From NCBI GenBank assembly GCA_965603125.1, contig CBFDBU010000013.1, forward strand, positions 1 to 64,000: DNA of 64,000 nt, in the 5' to 3' direction. The translations under genes and the position numbers were made by a program. The notes under the pieces are model-generated. The model was given only the letters and a program-made list of their open reading frames with translations. It was not told where the DNA came from and did not search any database. Below, piece after piece: positions 43,480-51,154 of this stretch (position 1 is its first letter; each line of letters begins with the position of its first letter). This DNA comes from JAJRTA01 sp965603125. GTDB lineage: Bacteria > Zixibacteria > MSB-5A5 > GN15 > FEB-12.

Positions 43480-44928
43480 TTACAGGAATGCGAAAAGGGC
43501 TGATTGGGCGAACTCGAGCACCCGCTGTGGGAACAGGCCCAATCCAAGCGCACCCGCCGCAGTGATTATCAGAACCAGCACCATGCCCGGTGAGTAAGGA
43601 ACGGGGTCATACGTCGTTTGGGCGTCATCGAAATAGCAGGCCTTGACAACCCGCAAATAATAGTACACCGACAGAAACGAGTTCATGACACCGATGACTG
43701 CCAGCCAGATGAACCCGGATTTGACGGCCGCGGCAAAGATGTAGAACTTGCCGAAGAAGCCGACCGTCGGCGGAAAACCACACAGCGAGAACATGAAGAG
43801 AGCCAGGACGGCCGATAGGTAGGGACGCGAGCGGGCCAGACCGGCCAGTTCGGAGAAGTCGGACTTGCAACCGGAGCGGGTCTCAAGCAGGGTGACAACG
43901 GCAAACCCGCCCAGATTGAACATGGTATAGGCGGAGATATAGAAGACGGCAGCAGAGATTGCCTCGGCCCCTCCGACGGCCAGCGCCACCAACATGTATC
44001 CGGCGTGGGCTATCGAGGAGTACGCTAACATGCGCTTCACATTGTCCTGTCGAAGGGCGAGGATGTTGCCCACCGACATGGTCAGCACCGCCAGCACCCA
44101 GAAGACGACTGTCAGTATTTCCATCTGCTCAAAGCCGAACAGAAAAATGCGCAGCATGACGGCAAATCCGGCCGCCTTGGGGCCTACCGAGAAAAAGGCC
44201 GTCACCGGTGTCGGGGCGCCCTGGTAGACATCCGGCACCCAGGTGTGAAAAGGCACAGCCGCGATCTTGAAACCGAAACCGATCAGGATCAGGGCGGCGC
44301 CTACGTACAGGCTGAACTCGAAATTGGAGGCTATATAGTTGAAATCCGCTACGATGCGGCGCATGTCGGTCGTGCCCGAGGCGCCGAACAGGAAGGCTAT
44401 CCCCAGCAGCAGGAAAGCACTGGCAAAGGCACCCATGATGAAGTACTTGATGGCGGCCTCGTTCGACTCCAGCGACCGCCGGGCAAACCCGGCCATCACG
44501 TACAGCGGGACCGACATTATCTCCAGCCCGAGAAACATCACCACCAGATCGGTGGTGTTGGCCATGACCATCATGCCGAACGTGGAGATCAGCAGCAGGG
44601 CATAGAACTCCGGCTTATTGATATTCCCGGCGATGAGATAACGATGGGCCATGCCCACCGTCAGGGTGGCGGTGACCAGGAAGATGGCCTTGAAGGCCGT
44701 GCCGAAATTGTCACAGGCTATCATACCGAAGAACCCGGACTGCTGATTGCCCCATTGCCTTGCAACCAGCGCCAGCGACACGAGAATACCCACCAGAGCA
44801 ATCAGCGGCGCCAATCGCGCCAACCGCCGCTGGAATGCGGTCAGAAGGATCAGGAAAGACGCTGCCAGAAGCGCGATTTCCGGATAGATCAATTCAAAAT
44901 CAATCGATGCCGACGTAAAATCTATCAT
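43480..44928 (-). CDS. nuoN: NADH-quinone oxidoreductase subunit N
   Basis: A 482-residue antiporter-like subunit of the complex I membrane arm, with about 14 predicted spans. Typical features are ELIYPEIALLAASFLILLTA at the N-terminus, the Lys-bearing helix EAAIKYFIMGAFASAFLLLG, HTWVPDVYQGAPTPVTAFFS, and the discontinuous helix around MLAYSSIAHAGYMLVALAVG. It helps move protons during NADH oxidation. It is last in the nuo operon and is separated from nuoM by a small glutaredoxin-like gene. No broken motif was seen. Confidence 0.95.
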   Translation of the reverse strand: MIDFTSASIDFELIYPEIALLAASFLILLTAFQRRLARLAPLIALVGILVSLALVARQWGNQQSGFFGMIACDNFGTAFKAIFLVTATLTVGMAHRYLIAGNINKPEFYALLLISTFGMMVMANTTDLVVMFLGLEIMSVPLYVMAGFARRSLESNEAAIKYFIMGAFASAFLLLGIAFLFGASGTTDMRRIVADFNYIASNFEFSLYVGAALILIGFGFKIAAVPFHTWVPDVYQGAPTPVTAFFSVGPKAAGFAVMLRIFLFGFEQMEILTVVFWVLAVLTMSVGNILALRQDNVKRMLAYSSIAHAGYMLVALAVGGAEAISAAVFYISAYTMFNLGGFAVVTLLETRSGCKSDFSELAGLARSRPYLSAVLALFMFSLCGFPPTVGFFGKFYIFAAAVKSGFIWLAVIGVMNSFLSVYYYLRVVKACYFDDAQTTYDPVPYSPGMVLVLIITAAGALGLGLFPQRVLEFAQSALFAFL

Positions 44929-44976
44929 AGCACTTCGTTTCCACAGGCGACGACCGCCGCCGGTATCTTAGAAACC

Positions 44977-45189
44977 TCACCCCCCGCCAAAACCGATTTT
45001 CACTTCACCTCGTTCGACTATCACCGGGACTATCCTTTGGCCCCCGGTCAAATCCAGTACCTTGTCTTTGACCCCGGGCGTCTCGTTGACGTCAATCTCC
45101 CGGAAGGCTATCCCCTGCTCCGAGAGATGCTTCTTGGCCGCGGCGCAATAGGGACACCCGACCTTGGTGTAGATCGTCACTTCCGACAC
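44977..45189 (-). CDS. Glutaredoxin-like protein inside the nuo operon
   Basis: A 70-residue thioredoxin-fold protein, short for a glutaredoxin. It has the active site GCPYCAAAKKHL, the cis-proline motif IVPVIVERG and the C-terminal IGFGGG. This matches the NrdH/UXX-type glutaredoxin subgroup, which reduces disulfides or carries clusters. The GTG start at 45189 follows GGAGGAGA and lies inside the last codons of nuoM (13-base overlap), so translation is probably coupled. Placement between nuoM and nuoN is unusual and suggests co-expression with complex I. Whether it acts on Nuo subunits is not known. Confidence 0.85.
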   Translation of the reverse strand: MSEVTIYTKVGCPYCAAAKKHLSEQGIAFREIDVNETPGVKDKVLDLTGGQRIVPVIVERGEVKIGFGGG

Positions 45190-46778
45190 AGGTTCTCTCC
45201 TCCGGCAACATGACCGGTTGCCCCGACGCTTCCGGCTTCCCGGGCTGGCGATTCCGAATCGATTTGGAAACGACGCTCCGCATCGACCGTTTTGGCTCGA
45301 CTCACGCGCACCAGCACCTGCTTGACCGCCGGCTCGATCCGATCAAGGAACGGCTTCGGGTAAATGCCGATCCAGAAGATCAACACCACCAGCGGAATCA
45401 GCACTATCCTCTCGCGCCACGAGACATCCTTGAGCTTTTCGTTCTCCGGCCTGGTCACTTTGCCGAAAACAACCCGCTGGAACATCCAGAGCATGTAGCA
45501 GGCCGAGAGGACAACCCCGGAGGCGGCGACAATACCGTACACGGTGTTGAACTTGAACGCCCCGACCAGTATCAGGAACTCGCCCACAAAACCGTTCGTG
45601 AGGGGAAGGCCGATGGATGAAAGGGTCACGATCATAAACACCGCCGCATAGAACGGCATGACCTTGGCGATACCCCCGAACTCCGCGATCAGGCGCGTAT
45701 GTCGTCGCTCGTAGAGCATGCCGACGATCAGGAACAAGGCCCCGGTGGAGATGCCATGGTTAATCATCTGCAGCACCGCCCCTTCCATTCCCTGCGTGTT
45801 GAGAGCGAACATACCTAACATTATGAAACCCATGTGCGATACCGACGAGAAAGCCACCAGCGACTTCACGTCCTTCTGGACCATCGCCACCAGGGCGCCG
45901 TAGATTATGGCGATCAGCGACAACACGCAGATGTAGGGCAGGAAGGTCATGGTCGCCTCGGGGAACATGGGCAGACATATCCTGATGAAGCCGTACGTCC
46001 CCATTTTGAGAAGCACGCCCGCCAGGATGACCGATCCGGCGGTCGGGGCCTCGACATGGGCGTCGGGCAACCAGGTATGCAGGGGCCACAGCGGGACCTT
46101 GATGGCGAAGGCCAGGGCGAAAGCCGCAAACAGCCACAGTTGCGTATGGTATGCGAACGGCATCTGCATTATCTTGAGCAGGTCAAAGGAATACTCACCC
46201 GAGTACTTCTGGTATTCAAAGAGCATGAACAAAATGGCGACCAGCATCAGAAGGGAACCGAACATCGTAAAGAGAACGAACTTGATGGCCGCGTAGACCT
46301 TTCGTGGTCCGCCCCAGACACCGATGAGGAAGTACATCGGCACCAGCATCACTTCCCAGAAGACATAGAACAGAAACAGGTCCAGGGCGCAGAAAACGCC
46401 GATCATGCCCGTCTCGAGAAGCAGCATGGAAATCATGAAACCCTTCACGCCGGTGGCAATCGAGCGCCATGCCGAGAGAATGCACAGGACGGTCAGGATG
46501 GTCGTGAGCATAATCAACAACAGAGAGATACCGTCGATACCGACATGGTACGAGATACCCAGCGAGGTAATCCAAGGGACGTTCACCTCGAACTGCATCC
46601 CGTTGGCGACCGGATCAAACATGGCCCAGAGCAAAAACGAGAAAAGCATTGTTATGAATGCTATGATGAGGCTCACCGATCTGAGGCTGTCATGACGGTC
46701 ACCCGGCACCAGGAGCAAAAGCAACACCCCGATAGTGGGGAAGAAAGTCACCAATGTCAGAATCTCGTTTTCCATCAT
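45177..46778 (-). CDS. nuoM: NADH-quinone oxidoreductase subunit M
   Basis: A 533-residue antiporter-like membrane subunit, about 14 spans. The family region GIDGISLLLIMLTTILTVLCIL and the pair LPDAHVEAPTAGSVILAG and LVAFSSVSHMGFIMLG are present. Charged residues within these helices form the proton path. C-terminal extension of about 30 residues (SRAKTVDAERRFQIDSESPA) is more polar than usual. It starts directly at the end of nuoL with no gap, and its end overlaps the glutaredoxin-like gene. Confidence 0.95.
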   Translation of the reverse strand: MMENEILTLVTFFPTIGVLLLLLVPGDRHDSLRSVSLIIAFITMLFSFLLWAMFDPVANGMQFEVNVPWITSLGISYHVGIDGISLLLIMLTTILTVLCILSAWRSIATGVKGFMISMLLLETGMIGVFCALDLFLFYVFWEVMLVPMYFLIGVWGGPRKVYAAIKFVLFTMFGSLLMLVAILFMLFEYQKYSGEYSFDLLKIMQMPFAYHTQLWLFAAFALAFAIKVPLWPLHTWLPDAHVEAPTAGSVILAGVLLKMGTYGFIRICLPMFPEATMTFLPYICVLSLIAIIYGALVAMVQKDVKSLVAFSSVSHMGFIMLGMFALNTQGMEGAVLQMINHGISTGALFLIVGMLYERRHTRLIAEFGGIAKVMPFYAAVFMIVTLSSIGLPLTNGFVGEFLILVGAFKFNTVYGIVAASGVVLSACYMLWMFQRVVFGKVTRPENEKLKDVSWRERIVLIPLVVLIFWIGIYPKPFLDRIEPAVKQVLVRVSRAKTVDAERRFQIDSESPAREAGSVGATGHVAGGENLCRK

Positions 46779-48716
46779 CTATCCGAGAAGGAAGTAAGCC
46801 ACCAACGCCACCACACCGGCTACAAACACGGTGGCGTAACTCCGCACGCGCCCCGTCTGGCCGGTACGCAACAACTGGGAAATATCGTCGTAAATCGTCG
46901 CAAAGCCGTTGATCAGGCCGTCAATTATCAGAACATCGACGATCTTCCAAAGGAAGATCGACATGTTAACCAGCGGTCGCACTATGACCGCACCGTAGAT
47001 TTCATCCACGTAGTACTTGTTGAACAGAAGCCTGTGCAGGTGGGGCGTTTTCTCGCGCAGACGCGTGGACAGTTCCGGAGTCTGCCCGTAAACCTTGCGA
47101 GCAGCAAGAATCGCGACCAGCACCAAGATGACCGTCGCCACCATCAGCCCCACTTCCATTCCCGTATCGCCTCCGCCCGCAGCCGGCGCGTGCGAGGCGG
47201 CATCATGACCGGCTCCAGACATCACCGGCGCCATCCAGCGCTCGAAAAAATTAGTCACTCCGAATAGATGCGGTATCCCGATCCAGCCCCCGACAACCGA
47301 GAGCACCGCCAACACCATCAGCGGCACCGTCATGGATTTCGGCGACTCGTGCAGATGCTCGCGGGTGTGGGCGTCCATGCGTCCCTTACCGTGGAAAGTC
47401 AGGTATATTAATCGGAACATGTAGAACGCCGTCAGCCCGGCGGTCAAGAATCCGATCACCCACAAAACCGGGTGTCCGTATGGCGATGAGAACGCTTTCC
47501 ACAGGATTTCGTCCTTGGAGAAGAAGCCGGACAGGCCGGGGATACCGGCAATCGTCAGGGCGGCAATGAGCATGGTGATATAGGTGACCGGCACGTGCCG
47601 GCGCATGCCGCCCATCTTGCGCATGTCCTGCTCGCCCGACATGGCGTGAATAACCGACCCCGCCGCCAAGAACAGCAGGGCCTTGAAGAACGCATGCGTC
47701 ATCAAGTGAAAGATGCCGGCCCCAAAGGCCGCCACGCCGCAGGCGAGAAACATGTATCCCAACTGGCTGACAGTCGAATAGGCCAGCACGCGTTTGATGT
47801 CGTTCTGAGCCAGACCGATGGTGGCGGCAAAGATCGCCGTAAGCGCTCCGACTATGGCCACCACCAGCAGGGCGTCCGGAGCCAGCAGGTACAACACATT
47901 TGAGCGAGCAATCATGTAGACCCCGGCCGTGACCATCGTGGCGGCATGGATCAGGGCCGACACCGGAGTAGGCCCTTCCATAGCATCGGGAAGCCAGACA
48001 TAAAGCGGAATCTGGGCCGACTTGCCGATCGCTCCCATAAACAGAAGGATGCAGGCAGCGGTAATAAGAGCGCCGCCGGCAACAAACACCGTCGGCGCGG
48101 CTTCCATGACCACTCTGAAATCCAGCGAGCCTACCTGCCAGAATATGATGAACATGCCGATCAGAAAACCGAAGTCGCCGATCCGATTGACGATGAAGGC
48201 CTTCTTGCCCGCATCCGAGGCGGACTTCTTCTCAAACCAGAAGCCGATCAGCAGGTAGGAGCAGAGACCGACCCCTTCCCAGCCGACAAACATGAAAAGG
48301 AAGTTGTCTGCCAGAACCAGGGTGAGCATCGAGAACATAAACAGGTTGAGAAAGGCAAAATAGCGTCCGAAGCAGGGATCGTGGTGCATGTATCCGATCG
48401 AGTAGAGATGGATCACGAAGCCGACACAGGTTACAACCAGTATCATGACGGCCGACAGCGGGTCAAGCAGGAAGCCGATATTGGCCAGGAAGGAGCCGGA
48501 AGAAATCCACGGGAAGAGAACCTGCTCGATAACTCTCGCGTCAGGCGGCAGCTCTTTCAGCTCAAAGAACAACAGGACCGACAGCAGAAACGATAACCCG
48601 ACCGGTGCACACGCCAAAAACGAGACCACCGGCCGCGGCAACCGACCCAACAGCAGCCCGTTGACCAGGAAGCCCGCAAGTGGGAGAATCGGAACAAGAA
48701 ACAGGTATTCGGTCAT
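46779..48716 (-). CDS. nuoL: NADH-quinone oxidoreductase subunit L
   Basis: A 645-residue distal antiporter-like subunit. It has the conserved N-terminal region with WISSGSFLANIGFLLDPLSAVMIL, the motif LPDAMEGPTPVSALIHAATMV, and the C-terminal long lateral helix region ending YATVFVAGVVALVAYFLLG. A His/Ala/Gly-rich loop around residue 500 (HDAASHAPAAGGGD) is probably a periplasmic or cytoplasmic linker. It works with NuoM and NuoN as proton channels. Spacing to nuoK is 15 bases. Confidence 0.95.
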   Translation of the reverse strand: MTEYLFLVPILPLAGFLVNGLLLGRLPRPVVSFLACAPVGLSFLLSVLLFFELKELPPDARVIEQVLFPWISSGSFLANIGFLLDPLSAVMILVVTCVGFVIHLYSIGYMHHDPCFGRYFAFLNLFMFSMLTLVLADNFLFMFVGWEGVGLCSYLLIGFWFEKKSASDAGKKAFIVNRIGDFGFLIGMFIIFWQVGSLDFRVVMEAAPTVFVAGGALITAACILLFMGAIGKSAQIPLYVWLPDAMEGPTPVSALIHAATMVTAGVYMIARSNVLYLLAPDALLVVAIVGALTAIFAATIGLAQNDIKRVLAYSTVSQLGYMFLACGVAAFGAGIFHLMTHAFFKALLFLAAGSVIHAMSGEQDMRKMGGMRRHVPVTYITMLIAALTIAGIPGLSGFFSKDEILWKAFSSPYGHPVLWVIGFLTAGLTAFYMFRLIYLTFHGKGRMDAHTREHLHESPKSMTVPLMVLAVLSVVGGWIGIPHLFGVTNFFERWMAPVMSGAGHDAASHAPAAGGGDTGMEVGLMVATVILVLVAILAARKVYGQTPELSTRLREKTPHLHRLLFNKYYVDEIYGAVIVRPLVNMSIFLWKIVDVLIIDGLINGFATIYDDISQLLRTGQTGRVRSYATVFVAGVVALVAYFLLG

Positions 48717-48731
48717 TATAGCTTCAATCCC

Positions 48732-49034
48732 CTACCATTTCAGCATATCAAACCGGTCGATGTTGATCGTCTCCCGATTGCGAAAGATCGTAATCAGAAT
48801 GGCCAACCCCACGGCCGCTTCCGCGGCAGCTACAGCCAGCACCAGGAACACAAAGGCGTGACCGTCCATTATGTTAAGGGCCCTGGAAAACGCGATCAGA
48901 GCGAGATTGGCTGCATTCAGCATGAGTTCCACGCACATGAAGAGCACAATGATATTGCGACTTATCAGAACACCCACGGCGCCAATGCCGAATATCACCA
49001 CCGCCAGAATCAGAAATGCAGGTATCGTTACCAT
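48732..49034 (-). CDS. nuoK: NADH-quinone oxidoreductase subunit K
   Basis: A 100-residue three-span subunit. The conserved Glu residues are visible in CVELMLNAANLALIAFS and AVAAAEAAVGLAILITIFR, both important for coupling. The ATG at 49034 is chosen because it gives the standard N-terminus (MVTIPAFLILAVVIFGIGAV); the longer frame runs into nuoJ. It starts one base after the nuoJ stop. Confidence 0.95.
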   Translation of the reverse strand: MVTIPAFLILAVVIFGIGAVGVLISRNIIVLFMCVELMLNAANLALIAFSRALNIMDGHAFVFLVLAVAAAEAAVGLAILITIFRNRETINIDRFDMLKW

Positions 49035-49035
49035 A

Positions 49036-49632
49036 TCAGTCTCCGGCCCCACCGATAGAGCTTCCACTCGATGTGCTTTCCGGTTTCGTCGCAGCCGAGG
49101 TGTCACCGGCCTTTTCTCGTCCGGCCATCACAACCGCACCCACAATGGCAGCCAGCAGTAATACCGACGCCAGTTCGAACGGGTACAAGTACTTCCCAAA
49201 TAGAAGCTCCGCCACGCCGGCCACCGAACCAAAATCAGAGGCGACCATCGAACTGATCCCGGTCACGTCGGCGTTGGGCAGCACACTGCTCTTGACCACC
49301 ATGGCCAGTTCGATGACGAGCAACGTCACCAACAGGTACTTGCTGAAACGACCGATAGAGGGGCCGCGCCCACCCAGGTCTTCCTGTCCGCGCAGATTGA
49401 GCAACATGATCACAAAAAGGAACAGGACCATAATCGCCCCGGCATACACAATGATCAAGATGGCCCCTAAGAAGAGGGCTCCCAGTTGGATGTACAACAC
49501 TGCCTGAGCCACCAGCGACACGATGAAATAGAGAACCGAGGCCACCGGATTGCGCTGGCCGATCATCATGACGGCTCCGAAGACGGCCACCAGGGCCGAA
49601 ACGGCGAATATGATTGTATCGAGGCTTATCAT
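49036..49632 (-). CDS. nuoJ: NADH-quinone oxidoreductase subunit J
   Basis: A 198-residue five-span subunit. The third helix with a pi-bulge region GAILIIVYAGAIMVLFLFVI is present, characteristic of NuoJ/ND6. The C-terminus has a Ser/Gly-rich tail. The start at 49632 overlaps the nuoI stop as ATGA; upstream in-frame sequence belongs to nuoI in another frame and is not coding here. Confidence 0.94.
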   Translation of the reverse strand: MISLDTIIFAVSALVAVFGAVMMIGQRNPVASVLYFIVSLVAQAVLYIQLGALFLGAILIIVYAGAIMVLFLFVIMLLNLRGQEDLGGRGPSIGRFSKYLLVTLLVIELAMVVKSSVLPNADVTGISSMVASDFGSVAGVAELLFGKYLYPFELASVLLLAAIVGAVVMAGREKAGDTSAATKPESTSSGSSIGGAGD

Positions 49633-50135
49633 ACTTTGTCCGTCACACCATAGACCCGGCGCACCTGGCGATAGATCCGCTTGAAGGGGTTGTCCTTGCG
49701 CGGATGCGGCACCAGTATGCTCTCCTTGTCGACTATGAAGGAACCGCGATCGTAGTCCGAGAACTCGTATTCCTGACCCAGGAAGATCGCCTCCTCGGGA
49801 CAAGCCTCTTCGCAAAAGCCGCAGAAGATACAGCGCAGGAGGTTTATTTCGTAGACTTTCGCTCGCCGTTCCCCGTTTTCGCCTTCCTCCGGCTCCATGT
49901 AGATGGCGTCGGCCGGACAGGCGGCGGCGCACAGACCGCAGCAGACGCAGCGCTCGCTGCCGTCTTCATAGCGCTCCAGGTAATGCTTGCCACGGTAGCG
50001 CGGCGCCATTGGTTCCTTGTATCGAGGATAATCAAGCGTGACCGGCTTTCTGAAAAAGTGCTTTATCGTCACCAGAAAGCCCATCGGCATCTTGAACACG
50101 ACATATCCGAGCGCTTTTGCTACTTCTTTCATCAT
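49629..50135 (-). CDS. nuoI: NADH-quinone oxidoreductase subunit I
   Basis: A 168-residue protein with two [4Fe-4S] motifs, CVCCGLCAAACP and CIFCGFCEEACP, which hold clusters N6a and N6b and pass electrons from NuoG toward NuoB. The N-terminal amphipathic helix region (VVFKMPMGFLVTIKHFF) sits on the membrane arm. Two adjacent ATG codons make the start uncertain by one residue. It is 23 bases after nuoH. Confidence 0.95.
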   Translation of the reverse strand: MMKEVAKALGYVVFKMPMGFLVTIKHFFRKPVTLDYPRYKEPMAPRYRGKHYLERYEDGSERCVCCGLCAAACPADAIYMEPEEGENGERRAKVYEINLLRCIFCGFCEEACPEEAIFLGQEYEFSDYDRGSFIVDKESILVPHPRKDNPFKRIYRQVRRVYGVTDKV

Positions 50136-50158
50136 CCTGATACTACCTCAAACATACC

Positions 50159-51154
50159 CTATAACATCACCAGCGCAGCCGTGACTATCGTATTGAGCAG
50201 GGCCAGCGGAAACAGAACCTTCCACCCGAAAGCCATCAGTTGATCGTAACGGAAGCGGGGGAAGGTCGCCCGCAGCCAGATATAGAAAAACATGAAAAGA
50301 AATACCTTGATGCAAAACCAGACCACCGCCGGCAGGTAGGGCCCCTGCCAGCCACCCAGAAACAGCGACGTAGCCACCGCAGCCACGCCCAATATGGCGG
50401 CATACTCGCCGATGAAGAACATAGCGAAGCGCATCGATGAATACTCTGTGTGGTATCCACCCACCAACTCGGACTCCGCTTCGGGCATGTCAAAGGGCAA
50501 CCGGTTGGTCTCAGCGATGGCGCACGTCAGGAACAACAGGAAACCCAGGGGCTGCCGCCAGATAAACCAGTCCCCAAACGAGGCCTGCTGCTCCACCAAC
50601 TCCCGCAGGGAAAGAGTATTGGCGATCAGAATGACGCCGACTATCGACAGACCGTAGCCCACTTCATAGGAGATCATCTGCGCCGAGGCGCGAAGCCCGC
50701 CCATCAGGGAGTACTTCGACCCGGACGACCACCCGGCCAGAACGATGCCATACACACCCAGGGACGTTATCGCAAGAATGAACAGTATGGCGACGTTCAT
50801 ATCCGAGATGACCATCGTCACCTCGTGTCCAAACAGGACGGTGTCGGCTCCAAAGGGTATCACGGCAAAAATCAGCAGGGAAGGAACAAAGGAAATGATC
50901 GGCGCCAGGGCATAGGTGACGCGCTCGACATTGTCAGGGACAATCTCTTCCTTGAAAATGAGCTTGACGGCGTCGGCGATAGGTTGCAGCAGGCCATGGG
51001 GCCCGGCGTACAGCGGCCCGATGCGATGCTGCATGTGACCCACGACCTTGCGTTCGAGGTAGGTGGCGTAGGCGCATCCGGTCAGAACGACGATTATGAC
51101 TACCACCACCTTGATCGCAGATATGAGAACGATTTCAAGCATGCCGCTAATCAT
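50159..51154 (-). CDS. nuoH: NADH-quinone oxidoreductase subunit H
   Basis: A 331-residue eight-span subunit at the quinone-binding junction. It has the conserved ATYLERKVVGHMQHRIGPLY, GLLQPIADAVKLIFKEEI, and ETNRLPFDMPEAESELVGGY; these line the quinone chamber. The start at 51154 overlaps nuoG by eight bases; a second ATG at 51142 is equally possible and would leave a four-base gap. Ribosome site evidence does not decide between them. Confidence 0.95.
   Translation of the reverse strand: MISGMLEIVLISAIKVVVVIIVVLTGCAYATYLERKVVGHMQHRIGPLYAGPHGLLQPIADAVKLIFKEEIVPDNVERVTYALAPIISFVPSLLIFAVIPFGADTVLFGHEVTMVISDMNVAILFILAITSLGVYGIVLAGWSSGSKYSLMGGLRASAQMISYEVGYGLSIVGVILIANTLSLRELVEQQASFGDWFIWRQPLGFLLFLTCAIAETNRLPFDMPEAESELVGGYHTEYSSMRFAMFFIGEYAAILGVAAVATSLFLGGWQGPYLPAVVWFCIKVFLFMFFYIWLRATFPRFRYDQLMAFGWKVLFPLALLNTIVTAALVML

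Noticed and set aside
45834..47267. Long plus-strand open frame of 477 codons opposite nuoM/nuoL
   Set aside because: The product is extremely rich in His, Gln, Arg and Glu, has no ribosome site, and lies wholly antisense to two clear Nuo genes; it is a by-product of their codon use.
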